Program-made: the position numbers and the translations under genes
Shown here: positions 54,375 through 62,287 of the stretch, in pieces
How positions within the stretch are numbered: the first letter of the stretch is position 1
Layout of the letters: the number at the start of each line of letters is the position of its first letter
Assembly: GCF_008795955.1 (NCBI RefSeq)
Contig: NZ_VMHN01000002.1
Span: forward strand, 682,001 to 746,000
Length of the DNA stretch: 64,000 bases
Direction: 5' to 3'
DNA from: Marinobacter denitrificans
GTDB lineage: Bacteria; Pseudomonadota; Gammaproteobacteria; Pseudomonadales; Oleiphilaceae
The notes under the pieces: generated by a model
Told to the model about the DNA's origin: nothing
The model's database searches: none
Seen by the model: only the letters and a program-made list of their open reading frames with translations

Positions 54375-55982
54375 ATGCCACAGACCCGCGCACAGAAACT
54401 GGACCCGCTCAGGAACGGCCACCAGGAGTTTGACATTGTGGTGATTGGGGGCGGTATCACCGGTGCCGGTGTTGCCCGGGAGGCGGCAGGCAGCGGCCTG
54501 CGCACATTGCTGGTGGAACAGAGTGACTTCTCCTGGGGCACTTCCAGCCGCTCCTCAAAAATGGTTCACGGTGGCCTTCGTTATCTGGGCAGTGGCCAGT
54601 TCAACCTGACAAGAGACGCCGTACGGGAGCGGGAGCGTTTGATGGCAGAGGCTCCGGGGCTGATCGACCCTCTGCGCTTCATCATGCCCCATTACCGAAA
54701 ACAGTTCCCCGGCCCCCGTTTGTTCCAGATCCTGTTACAGGTATACGACCGGATAGCCCGGAACCCGTCGAGACAACGGCTGACTCCTGCTGAAACCCTC
54801 CAATGGGTGCCCGGGCTGGCGACCGACAACCTGGTAGCAGCCAGTGGGTTTACCGATGCTGTCACCGACGATTCTCGGCTGGTCCAGCGGGTGATTGAAG
54901 AAGCCGAAGCAGACGGCGCCCTGTGCCTGAATTACCTGCAGGCGGATGCGATCGTTTGGGACGAAGACAGCTCCGCGGTAACCGGCGTCCAGCTTCGTGA
55001 CAACGTAACTGGCGGGCAGGCATTCACCGTCAATACCCGGCTGGTAGCCAACGCCACCGGGGCATGGGCTCAGGCCCTTCAAAAGACGGAGAAGGATGGT
55101 AGCCGCATCCGGCCACTTCGTGGGAGCCATCTGGTTCTGCCATTCAGCAGGCTCCCGGTATCGTGCTCGGTTTCACTGTTTCATCCACAAGACCGCCGCC
55201 CGGTTTTCGCGTTTCCCTGGCAGGGCACAACCGTGCTGGGCACCACAGATCTTGACCATGAGAACGCGCTTTCTTGTGAACCTGCAATTACCAGGGAAGA
55301 GCTTGATTACCTGCTGCAAATCTCACAAACGCTGTTCCCGGCCAGCGGTATCACCGAGAGCGACATCATCGCAACCTGGGCGGGAGTGCGGCCAGTGGTC
55401 ACCGAACAGAGCTCAAGCGGAAAGCCTATAAAACCCTCCAAGGAAAACCGGGAGCATGTGATCTGGTACGACAGCGGGCTGATCAGTATTGCCGGTGGCA
55501 AGCTGACGACCTTCCGGCTTATAGCCCGGGAAGTGCTTGAAAAAGCACAGCATTTGATGCCGGATTTCTCACTCAGGGATAACGCCGCCCGCGTATTTTC
55601 CCCAGTTGCAGACGTAGAACGGCCGGATAGCATCAGCCATCGCAACTGGAAACGCCTTCAGGGCTTCTATGGGCCCGCGCTGGCCAGTGTTCTGAACGCC
55701 GGCACCCATGAGACGGTGCCCCACTCGGAAACCCTTTGGGCGGAACTGGCCTGGGCCGCGGCCAACACGGGCGTTGTTCACCTGGATGATCTGTTGCTTC
55801 GCCGGACCCGATTGGGGCTGACGTTGCCGTCCGGGGCCAGTGAGGTTCTGCCGGACATCCGCAAGGTATGCCAGCCCATCCTTGGCTGGAATGATGACAC
55901 CTGGGAACATGAGCAGAACCGCTATCTTGGCATATGGCAATCCAGCTATTCCCTGCCGGCCGGTGGCGGGGATGCTGCATGA
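54375..55982 (+). CDS. glpD: Glycerol-3-phosphate dehydrogenase (GlpD-like)
   Basis: This is a 535-residue FAD enzyme. The FAD motif VVIGGGITGAGVAREAAGSGL is followed by the GlpD hallmark SSRSSKMVHGGLRYL, then LRGSHLVLPF, FPWQGTTVLGTTD and IAGGKLTTFR. It should oxidise sn-glycerol-3-phosphate, or a related polyol phosphate, to DHAP with quinone as acceptor at the inner membrane. It is somewhat longer than E. coli GlpD. It overlaps the FGGY kinase gene by 4 bases and follows the alkyl-DHAP-synthase-like gene by 2, so all three are coupled. Confidence 0.9.
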   Translation: MPQTRAQKLDPLRNGHQEFDIVVIGGGITGAGVAREAAGSGLRTLLVEQSDFSWGTSSRSSKMVHGGLRYLGSGQFNLTRDAVRERERLMAEAPGLIDPLRFIMPHYRKQFPGPRLFQILLQVYDRIARNPSRQRLTPAETLQWVPGLATDNLVAASGFTDAVTDDSRLVQRVIEEAEADGALCLNYLQADAIVWDEDSSAVTGVQLRDNVTGGQAFTVNTRLVANATGAWAQALQKTEKDGSRIRPLRGSHLVLPFSRLPVSCSVSLFHPQDRRPVFAFPWQGTTVLGTTDLDHENALSCEPAITREELDYLLQISQTLFPASGITESDIIATWAGVRPVVTEQSSSGKPIKPSKENREHVIWYDSGLISIAGGKLTTFRLIAREVLEKAQHLMPDFSLRDNAARVFSPVADVERPDSISHRNWKRLQGFYGPALASVLNAGTHETVPHSETLWAELAWAAANTGVVHLDDLLLRRTRLGLTLPSGASEVLPDIRKVCQPILGWNDDTWEHEQNRYLGIWQSSYSLPAGGGDAA

Positions 55983-57541
55983 ATACCAAAGACCCGCTGA
56001 TTCTGGCCATCGACAACGGCACCCAGAGTGTTCGCGCCCTGCTTTTTGACACCCGGGGAAACCTGGTGGGCAAAGGGAAACAGGACATAGAACCCTACTT
56101 CTCCGAGCAACCCGGCTGGGCCGAACAGCACCCGGAGTACTTCTGGGAGGCTCTTGGCAAGGCGTGTGACCTGCTGTGGCAGAACACGACAGCCAATCCT
56201 GGGCAGGTTGCAGGCGTTACGGTGACCACCCAGCGTGGAACGGTCATCAATCTCGATCAACATGGCGCCCCCCTGCGACCGGCCATCATCTGGCTCGACC
56301 AGCGCCATGCCAAAGTAGAAGGGCCGGTTTCCGGCCCCTGGGGCTGGCTGTTCAAACTGCTGCGCCTGGAACCCACGGTCGACCGCTTCCGGGAGAAAAC
56401 CCAGGCCAACTGGATTGCACAGAACCAGCCGGAGATCTGGGCTGAAACGCGGCATTTCCTGTTGCTTTCCGGTTACCTGAATTACCGCCTCACCGGCCAG
56501 TTCCGGGATTCTGTGGGCAGCCAGGTGGGCTACATCCCTTTTGATTACAAGCGCCACCGCTGGGCCGGCAAACGGGATTTCAAATGGCAGACCATGCCGG
56601 TCAAACCGGAGATGCTGCCGGAGCTGGTCAAGCCGGGTGATCGCATTGGCGAACTGACGGGCGATGCCGCTGCCCACCTTGGTCTCCCATCATCCGTGCC
56701 TGTCATTGCGGCAGCCTCGGACAAAGCCTGTGAGATTCTGGGTTCCGGCGGCCTCAGCCCGGACACCGGCTGCATGAGCTACGGCACCACGGCCACCATC
56801 AACACCACCAGCAAGCGCTATATTGAACCGGTTCGCATGATGCCGCCCTATCCCTCTGCCCTGCCCGGACACTATTCCACAGAAGTCATGATCTACCGCG
56901 GGTTCTGGATGGTGAGCTGGTTCAAACGGGAGTTCGGCCTGCGGGAACAGAAACTGGCAGAACAGAAAGGCATCGAACCGGAGGCCCTGTTCGATGAGCT
57001 GGTCCGTGCCGTACCGCCAGGCTCCATGGGCCTGATGCTTCAACCCTATTGGTCACCCGGAGTGCGCCAGCCAGGGCCGGAGGCAAAAGGGTCCATCATC
57101 GGTTTTGGGGATGTACACACCCGGTCCCACATCTATCGTGCCATTCTGGAAGGGCTGGCCTACGCGCTTCGGGAAGGCAAGGAGCGCATCGAGAAACGCA
57201 GCGGTGTGCCTATCCGCCGGTTACGGGTGGCTGGCGGTGGCTCGCAGAGCGACGCGGCCATGCAGTTGACCGCCGACGTTTTCGGATTACCCGCCGAGCG
57301 GCCCCATACCTACGAAACCTCTGGTCTGGGCGCTGCTATCGATGCTGCCGTGGGGCTGGGACTTCACCCGGACTTTGAAACCGCAGTCACCGCCATGACC
57401 CGCGTTGGCGATGTCTTTTATCCCGCTGACGACACCCGACAGCTGTACGAGCGCCTCTACCGCGAGGTGTATCTGAAGATGTACCCGCAACTCCAGCCCC
57501 TGTACCAAAAAATACGGGAGATCACCGGCTACCCCCGATAA
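55979..57541 (+). CDS. FGGY-family carbohydrate/polyol kinase
   Basis: This is a 520-residue kinase. The N-terminal phosphate loop ILAIDNGTQSVRALLFD, the substrate region WLDQRHA, the central SDKACEILGSGG and SYGTTATINTT, and the C-terminal FGGY-type VAGGGSQSDAAMQLTADVFG are visible. FGGY enzymes phosphorylate glycerol, xylulose, ribulose and similar compounds. Context suggests glycerol or a related polyol, but it is divergent from GlpK (no TNRRT-like glycerol motif seen), so the substrate is open. The start ATG 55979 overlaps the GlpD stop. Confidence 0.88.
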   Translation: MNTKDPLILAIDNGTQSVRALLFDTRGNLVGKGKQDIEPYFSEQPGWAEQHPEYFWEALGKACDLLWQNTTANPGQVAGVTVTTQRGTVINLDQHGAPLRPAIIWLDQRHAKVEGPVSGPWGWLFKLLRLEPTVDRFREKTQANWIAQNQPEIWAETRHFLLLSGYLNYRLTGQFRDSVGSQVGYIPFDYKRHRWAGKRDFKWQTMPVKPEMLPELVKPGDRIGELTGDAAAHLGLPSSVPVIAAASDKACEILGSGGLSPDTGCMSYGTTATINTTSKRYIEPVRMMPPYPSALPGHYSTEVMIYRGFWMVSWFKREFGLREQKLAEQKGIEPEALFDELVRAVPPGSMGLMLQPYWSPGVRQPGPEAKGSIIGFGDVHTRSHIYRAILEGLAYALREGKERIEKRSGVPIRRLRVAGGGSQSDAAMQLTADVFGLPAERPHTYETSGLGAAIDAAVGLGLHPDFETAVTAMTRVGDVFYPADDTRQLYERLYREVYLKMYPQLQPLYQKIREITGYPR

Positions 57542-57648
57542 TACCCCACCCCAACAATCGCTTGAATTTAGCCGCCAGTCCGGTAAAACTCTGAACCTGC
57601 CACAACAATAATTCCCTGGTTTCGCCACAGCGCATTAAGGCACACCCC

Positions 57649-58491
57649 ATGTCCGTCGCAGAGTACCTGATACCTTATGATTTCTCGCCCGTGACGATAG
57701 CGGGTTTTATGCTCGTGCTGGGGTTTTACGGCTATGGGCTGCTAAACATGCCCGAGGAAGATCGACCCGGCAGTGGCCGCATACTAGTCTTCATGGTCGG
57801 TGTGATGATGTGTTATGCCGTTATGCAGACCCGCTTTGATTACTACTCCCAGTACATGTTCTTCGTTCACCGGGGCCAGCACCTGATTCTTCACCATCTC
57901 GGCCCCTTCCTGATTGCACTGTCCAACCCCCTGCCGGTCATGCGTTTCCTCCATGGCCGCATCAAACCCGGTATCCGGCGGGCACTGGTACCGTTAGGAT
58001 GGATATACCGGTTCCTGCAGCACCCGGCCATCGCCTCGTTCCTGTTCGTGGGGTTGATCTACTTCTGGCTCTGGCCGCCCATCCATTTCGACGCCATGCT
58101 CAGCCGTGACCTTTACTGGATCATGAACTGGAGCATGCTGCTGGATGGTCTGCTGTTCTGGGGGCTGATCTTCGATCCCCGTTCACCGATGAACAGCAAT
58201 GCCCTGGGCTATGGCAAACGTATCCTGTTGCTGGCGCTGGTGGCCATACCCCAGATGGTCCTTGGCGCCACCATCGTTTTCTCGCGCGGCATGGTCTACG
58301 ACGTTTACGAGGTGTGTGGCCGGGCCTGGCCAATGGCGCCGGAGACCGACCAGCTGCTGGGCGGACTGCTCACCTGGATTCCGCCAGCGATGATGAGCAT
58401 TCTCGGCATACTGATCATCCTTCGCCGCGCGATGCGCGAGGACGGCAAAATAACCCCCTATTCCGAAGAACTGAAGGCAACCCATTCATGA
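57649..58491 (+). CDS. Cytochrome c oxidase assembly factor, CtaG/Caa3 type
   Basis: This is a 280-residue protein with about seven membrane helices. HRGQHLILHHLGPFLIALSNP, LQHPAIASFLFVGLIYFWLWPPIHFDAM and MLLDGLLFWGLIFDPRSP hold conserved His and Asp residues typical of the caa3_CtaG family, which helps copper-centre assembly of haem-copper oxidases. TAAGG lies 9 bases before the ATG. It overlaps a Sco gene by 4 bases, consistent with copper delivery. No oxidase subunit genes are nearby. Confidence 0.87.
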   Translation: MSVAEYLIPYDFSPVTIAGFMLVLGFYGYGLLNMPEEDRPGSGRILVFMVGVMMCYAVMQTRFDYYSQYMFFVHRGQHLILHHLGPFLIALSNPLPVMRFLHGRIKPGIRRALVPLGWIYRFLQHPAIASFLFVGLIYFWLWPPIHFDAMLSRDLYWIMNWSMLLDGLLFWGLIFDPRSPMNSNALGYGKRILLLALVAIPQMVLGATIVFSRGMVYDVYEVCGRAWPMAPETDQLLGGLLTWIPPAMMSILGILIILRRAMREDGKITPYSEELKATHS

Positions 58492-59111
58492 GCAACAGAT
58501 TCAGGCTCCCCTTGCCCATATTATTGCCCGTTACCACCCTGATCGCGGTGGCGGTGCTAATGACTGGCTGCTTCAGTGATGACCAGTCCTGGCGCAGCAA
58601 GGACATCAGCGGGCTGATGCCGGAGCTGGCGTTCGAGCTGACGGACACCTCGGGCGAGACGATCACCGCTGATGAAACCGACGGCGAAATCCGGATGGTG
58701 TTCTTCGGCTTCACCCACTGCCCGGACGTGTGCCCTACTACGCTGCAGAAGCTGTCCCGTGCCGTGAAAGATATGCCCGCAGAATTTCAGGAAGAAACCC
58801 GGATTGTCTTCATCAGCGTCGACCCCGGCAGGGATACACCTGAACGCATCAGGAGTTATGTGGATTTCTTCAGTGAAAGGGCCATAGGGCTGACCGGCGA
58901 AGAACAGGCGCTGCGGAAACTGAGCAAACGCTACCGCACTACCTTCGGCTATGACGACCCTGATGAAGAGGGCAACTACAACGTCTCCCACAGCGGAGCC
59001 GTGTATGTGTTCGACCGCGAGGGCGATGCTCGCCTGCTGTTCAGGCCGGAACTGAGTGTTGAAGACATCCGGGCAGATCTTGTAACCCTCGCCGAAGAGA
59101 GCAGGACCTGA
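58488..59111 (+). CDS. Sco1/SenC-family copper chaperone lipoprotein
   Basis: This is a 207-residue lipoprotein. The lipobox LMTGC puts the lipidated Cys at 28. The thioredoxin-like Sco fold carries the copper/redox motif CPDVC (Cys78, Cys82) in FFGFTHCPDVCPTTLQ, and the third copper ligand His168 in YNVSHSGAVYVFD. Sco proteins load the CuA site of cytochrome c oxidase or act as thiol reductants. The ATGA overlap with the CtaG-like gene couples them. Confidence 0.93.
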   Translation: MSNRFRLPLPILLPVTTLIAVAVLMTGCFSDDQSWRSKDISGLMPELAFELTDTSGETITADETDGEIRMVFFGFTHCPDVCPTTLQKLSRAVKDMPAEFQEETRIVFISVDPGRDTPERIRSYVDFFSERAIGLTGEEQALRKLSKRYRTTFGYDDPDEEGNYNVSHSGAVYVFDREGDARLLFRPELSVEDIRADLVTLAEESRT

Positions 59112-59144
59112 CTCAGAGGCCCTGCCATTGCGCTTGCCTCTGAG
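59112..59144. terminator. Bidirectional hairpin filling the convergent gap
   Basis: CTCAGAGGC at 59112-59120 and GCCTCTGAG at 59136-59144 are perfect 9-base complements around a 15-base loop. The repeat exactly fills the space between the Sco stop (59111) and the stop of the convergent hydrolase gene (59145). It is well placed to terminate or insulate both transcripts, although there is no T run. Confidence 0.65.
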
Positions 59145-61058
59145 CTACAGCTGCCCCTCCAGCAAGGGTAACTGCACGGAGCCCTCCAAGTTCACATACG
59201 GAATCAGAGCGTCTCTTGACCAGCTGGCCGGGTATTGCGGGTGGAATCCATAGACCAACAGCGCCAACTCATCACCAGCCTTCAGTGCTTCAGCCACCCC
59301 TACCAGCTCGACAATCTGCTGATCCTGCAAACCACGTACAGGCTTGATCTGATCGTCAATCAGATGCCACCGGCTTTCGCCTTCTGCGCGCTTACCCAAG
59401 CCTACAAACACGATGGAATCGCAGCCCGGAGCATAGGGATCGGTCTCCTCGCCGCACGAGGCACGGCCGGTCAGGTCTGAAATGGTCAACCGGGCGGTGG
59501 GAATACCACCCAGTATTGCACCGGCTTCCCCTGCACGCCCAAGTGGCAGTGCCGCCGGCGGCTGCGGGGCGGCTGCCACGGCTTCATAACCATTAGCTAC
59601 CGGCAGCTCGGTGGCCACCATGCGTTCCACCGCGTAGTCGCCCTCCAGAGTACCTCCCTCAAGGTCTGGGGCTGGAAATGACTCAACCGGTACCGTTATG
59701 GACTCTCCGGTATCCAGAGAAAGACAGACCTCTGAGTCGGTGCCGTCAAAATACCGGGGCAGCGGCTCACCGTGCAAATGATGCCGCAGCCAGTCCAAGG
59801 TGGCATCGGCGATCGAAGTATTACCGCAGCCAAATTCACCAGCCCCTCCCTGGAAACCGGGCACCTCAAGCAACCCGGCCGTCGGGTCCAGATATTCCCC
59901 CGGCTGGAGCTCATCCGGTGCTTCCACAGGCAGGATATGTCCGCTCTGATGGGTCAGCAGACGAACGTCACCGCCACGGGATTTCAGGCATTCAAAATTG
60001 CGCCAGGCTTCGTTGAAGTTGAACAGGGTGTCCTTCATGCCCTGAGTCAGCAGCACATCAACCTCGGGGTAAGGCGTCGGCTGGACATCGAACGCCGGCG
60101 GATTGATCTGGTAACTCAAAAGGTCCGTGTCGTCAGAGACGGATACAGGCTCTCCACTGCACCGATAAGCCGGGCTGTGATAATAGAAAAAATCCAGCCC
60201 CTCTTCGGGAAAGTGGTTCAGCGTTGCTCCCTGGGCTAGAATTTCGCGGATAATCGGGTCCAGCCCGTCATTACCATTGCCGGTCGAGCCGACTTCACCT
60301 CCGGCCACAAGCACCAGGTCCCATCCGGTCTTGATTACGTTGCCCGGGTTAAGGCTATAGCGCAGGTCGTACCAGGTGATATCCGGCACAAGGGCGTCAA
60401 GTCTCTGTTGCGGATCCTGGCCGTGCAACAGAAGCTGAAACCCGCCTCCGTAGCTTCCGCCAATAGAACCAACCACCAGGTTCGGGTTCAGTTCCTTCGG
60501 AAGCGAGGGTTCATTGCGGTACTGAAGGTACTCAAGGTTGTCCTCAGCCCAGTCCAGAATCTGTACCAGATCCTGCCCCTCAAACTCGGGGTCCATTACC
60601 CGTACCGTACCGGTGCTTTCCCCGAAGCCCCGTTGGTCAATTGAAATGACGACGAATCCTGATTCACGGTAGTTTGCGAAGCCTTCCGTGGAACGGGCGC
60701 CGCCGAAGCCATGACCATGTAACACCAACGGGTGGCCCGTCGCGCAGTTGATGCCGCCCATGGGTTCGAGCACCTGGAAAACGATCACTTCACCGCTGGC
60801 GGATTGCAACTCAACAGCGTAGCTGCGCGCGCCTTCAGTGAGAGTGCCTTCCGTGCATGAGACCGGTTCGACACACCTGGGAGAGGCACCTCTGCCGGGG
60901 TTATCACAAGCTTGCTCCGGGGCGGAGTTGGCACTTGCGGTGGCCTGATCTGATTCCGATTCCTCGGAACCACTACCACCACACCCTGCAACAAACAGAG
61001 TTAGGAAAAACGCAATCAGGCGCCAGCGACAGGGGCCTGCTCGGAAGGGATAAGGCAT
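59145..61058 (-). CDS. Secreted alpha/beta-hydrolase lipoprotein (CocE/X-Pro-dipeptidyl-peptidase-like)
   Basis: This is a 637-residue protein. The lipobox LFVAGC gives a lipidated Cys26, followed by a Ser/Glu-rich spacer. The alpha/beta-hydrolase core has HGHGFGG (oxyanion), ISIDQRGFGESTG, the nucleophile Ser203 in SIGGSYGGGFQLLLHG, and a likely catalytic His in HQSGHILPVE. The C-terminal third is a beta-rich region as in S15/CocE enzymes. Pairs of Cys suggest disulfides, fitting a periplasmic or surface enzyme. The substrate is unknown: ester, amide or peptide. It is transcribed alone, with its promoter in the 61059-61430 gap. Confidence 0.85.
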   Translation of the reverse strand: MPYPFRAGPCRWRLIAFFLTLFVAGCGGSGSEESESDQATASANSAPEQACDNPGRGASPRCVEPVSCTEGTLTEGARSYAVELQSASGEVIVFQVLEPMGGINCATGHPLVLHGHGFGGARSTEGFANYRESGFVVISIDQRGFGESTGTVRVMDPEFEGQDLVQILDWAEDNLEYLQYRNEPSLPKELNPNLVVGSIGGSYGGGFQLLLHGQDPQQRLDALVPDITWYDLRYSLNPGNVIKTGWDLVLVAGGEVGSTGNGNDGLDPIIREILAQGATLNHFPEEGLDFFYYHSPAYRCSGEPVSVSDDTDLLSYQINPPAFDVQPTPYPEVDVLLTQGMKDTLFNFNEAWRNFECLKSRGGDVRLLTHQSGHILPVEAPDELQPGEYLDPTAGLLEVPGFQGGAGEFGCGNTSIADATLDWLRHHLHGEPLPRYFDGTDSEVCLSLDTGESITVPVESFPAPDLEGGTLEGDYAVERMVATELPVANGYEAVAAAPQPPAALPLGRAGEAGAILGGIPTARLTISDLTGRASCGEETDPYAPGCDSIVFVGLGKRAEGESRWHLIDDQIKPVRGLQDQQIVELVGVAEALKAGDELALLVYGFHPQYPASWSRDALIPYVNLEGSVQLPLLEGQL

Positions 61059-61430
61059 GGGTTGTTCTCCTTGTTATTGGGTCTATGCAATTCAAGGAAA
61101 ACGACGTAATGAGACGAGAATCTGTTCCAAATTGACCACGAACAGGCCTGAAAAGACATAAAAGGCAGTGATTAAGTGCGAACAGCCATGCCATAAAGAA
61201 GCGCTGTGCGGCAGGAATTGGGTTAATTAAGCATTCGTAATGCCCTGCTCCGCTTTTTCTCTTACAAGAGCTACGGAAACTCACGTACGTGCTGGTACGC
61301 AGCCTTTATGAACGTGTCCGATTGTTAATCCCGTTCAAGGGAGGGTTAATATCCAATAGCTAATTAACTTATGTGATTCTTGAAAGGTTTAGCGCCAGCG
61401 TATGGTTCTGCAAGAAGGGAGGAAGCGTCA
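61059..61430. other. Intergenic region between hydrolase and PIG-L genes
   Basis: About 370 AT-rich bases without a convincing gene in any frame. It must hold two divergent promoters. Visible elements are TTAATTAA near 61222, a small GCATT-CGT-AATGC hairpin just after it, and the perfect palindrome CACGTACGTG at 61282-61291. No known riboswitch core is recognisable. Confidence 0.4.
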
Positions 61431-62219
61431 ATGGAACGGATTGCATACGCACAGCAGAGGAACCAGCTTACTCGTCATGCCACTCTGGCGCTGGCCAGAT
61501 CCCACAGCCACGGCGAGGCTATTCCCTTTACGTCATTGGGGCCCATCCTCATTGCCTCTCCCCACCCAGATGATGAAACCCTAGGCTGCGGCGGGTTGAT
61601 CGCGCGCTGCGCTATGTTGGGCAGCTCCATCACCGTGCTTGCAATGACCAATGGAGAGGCCTCCCATCCGGGCGACCGTGCCTGGCAGGAAAAGCTCGGC
61701 GACATACGAAAAAACGAACAATACAGCGCATTGAAGGCCCTTGGCCTGGCAGAGCCTGATGTTGTCTCCCTGGGGCTTCCGGACGGCGGGCTGGAACGGC
61801 TTGGCAAGGAGCAGTGTGAGCTGATCGAGGCCCGAATTTGGGAGGTGATGCAGGCCCGGGGAATCCGCACGGTTTTTGTGCCAGCGGTCGACGACTGCCA
61901 TTCCGACCACCGCATGACGGCAAGACTGCTGGCTGCGGTGGCACTAAAGCGCCCTGTCGATCATTTTTTCAGTTACCAGATCTGGCCTCCAGAAGAACGC
62001 TCCCCCTGGGTCGTGGCCAGTGAGGACGAATATCTCAATGACATTGCGGACCTGGTCAACCTTAAGCGTGATGCCCTGTATCAGCATCGCTCGCAATTGA
62101 ACGCCATTGATCCGGCGCACAGCGAGGGCTTCAAGATGCCCGAGGCATTGCTCGAGGCCAAGCTGAAGAACCAGGAATCGTTCGCCCGGATCCGGGATAT
62201 CGCCGAATGGAGTCAGTAA
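61431..62219 (+). CDS. PIG-L-family deacetylase
   Basis: This is a 262-residue zinc-dependent deacetylase of the PIG-L/LmbE fold. The zinc motif HPDDE is at 45-49 in IASPHPDDETLGCGG, and the second metal-site block is DDCHSDHRMTARLL. Members remove acetyl groups from N-acetylglucosamine conjugates such as GlcNAc-PI, GlcNAc-malate and GlcNAc-inositol. GGGAGG lies 7 bases before ATG 61431, chosen over an upstream in-frame codon at 61380. The next gene is an SPS-like glycosyltransferase 68 bases downstream, so both may act on one glycoside. Confidence 0.9.
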   Translation: MERIAYAQQRNQLTRHATLALARSHSHGEAIPFTSLGPILIASPHPDDETLGCGGLIARCAMLGSSITVLAMTNGEASHPGDRAWQEKLGDIRKNEQYSALKALGLAEPDVVSLGLPDGGLERLGKEQCELIEARIWEVMQARGIRTVFVPAVDDCHSDHRMTARLLAAVALKRPVDHFFSYQIWPPEERSPWVVASEDEYLNDIADLVNLKRDALYQHRSQLNAIDPAHSEGFKMPEALLEAKLKNQESFARIRDIAEWSQ

Positions 62220-62287
62220 ATTCTCAGCACCAATAATATGAACCACTCATGGGCAATCGGCCCCTCTCGACGAAAGGAGTCTGACGA

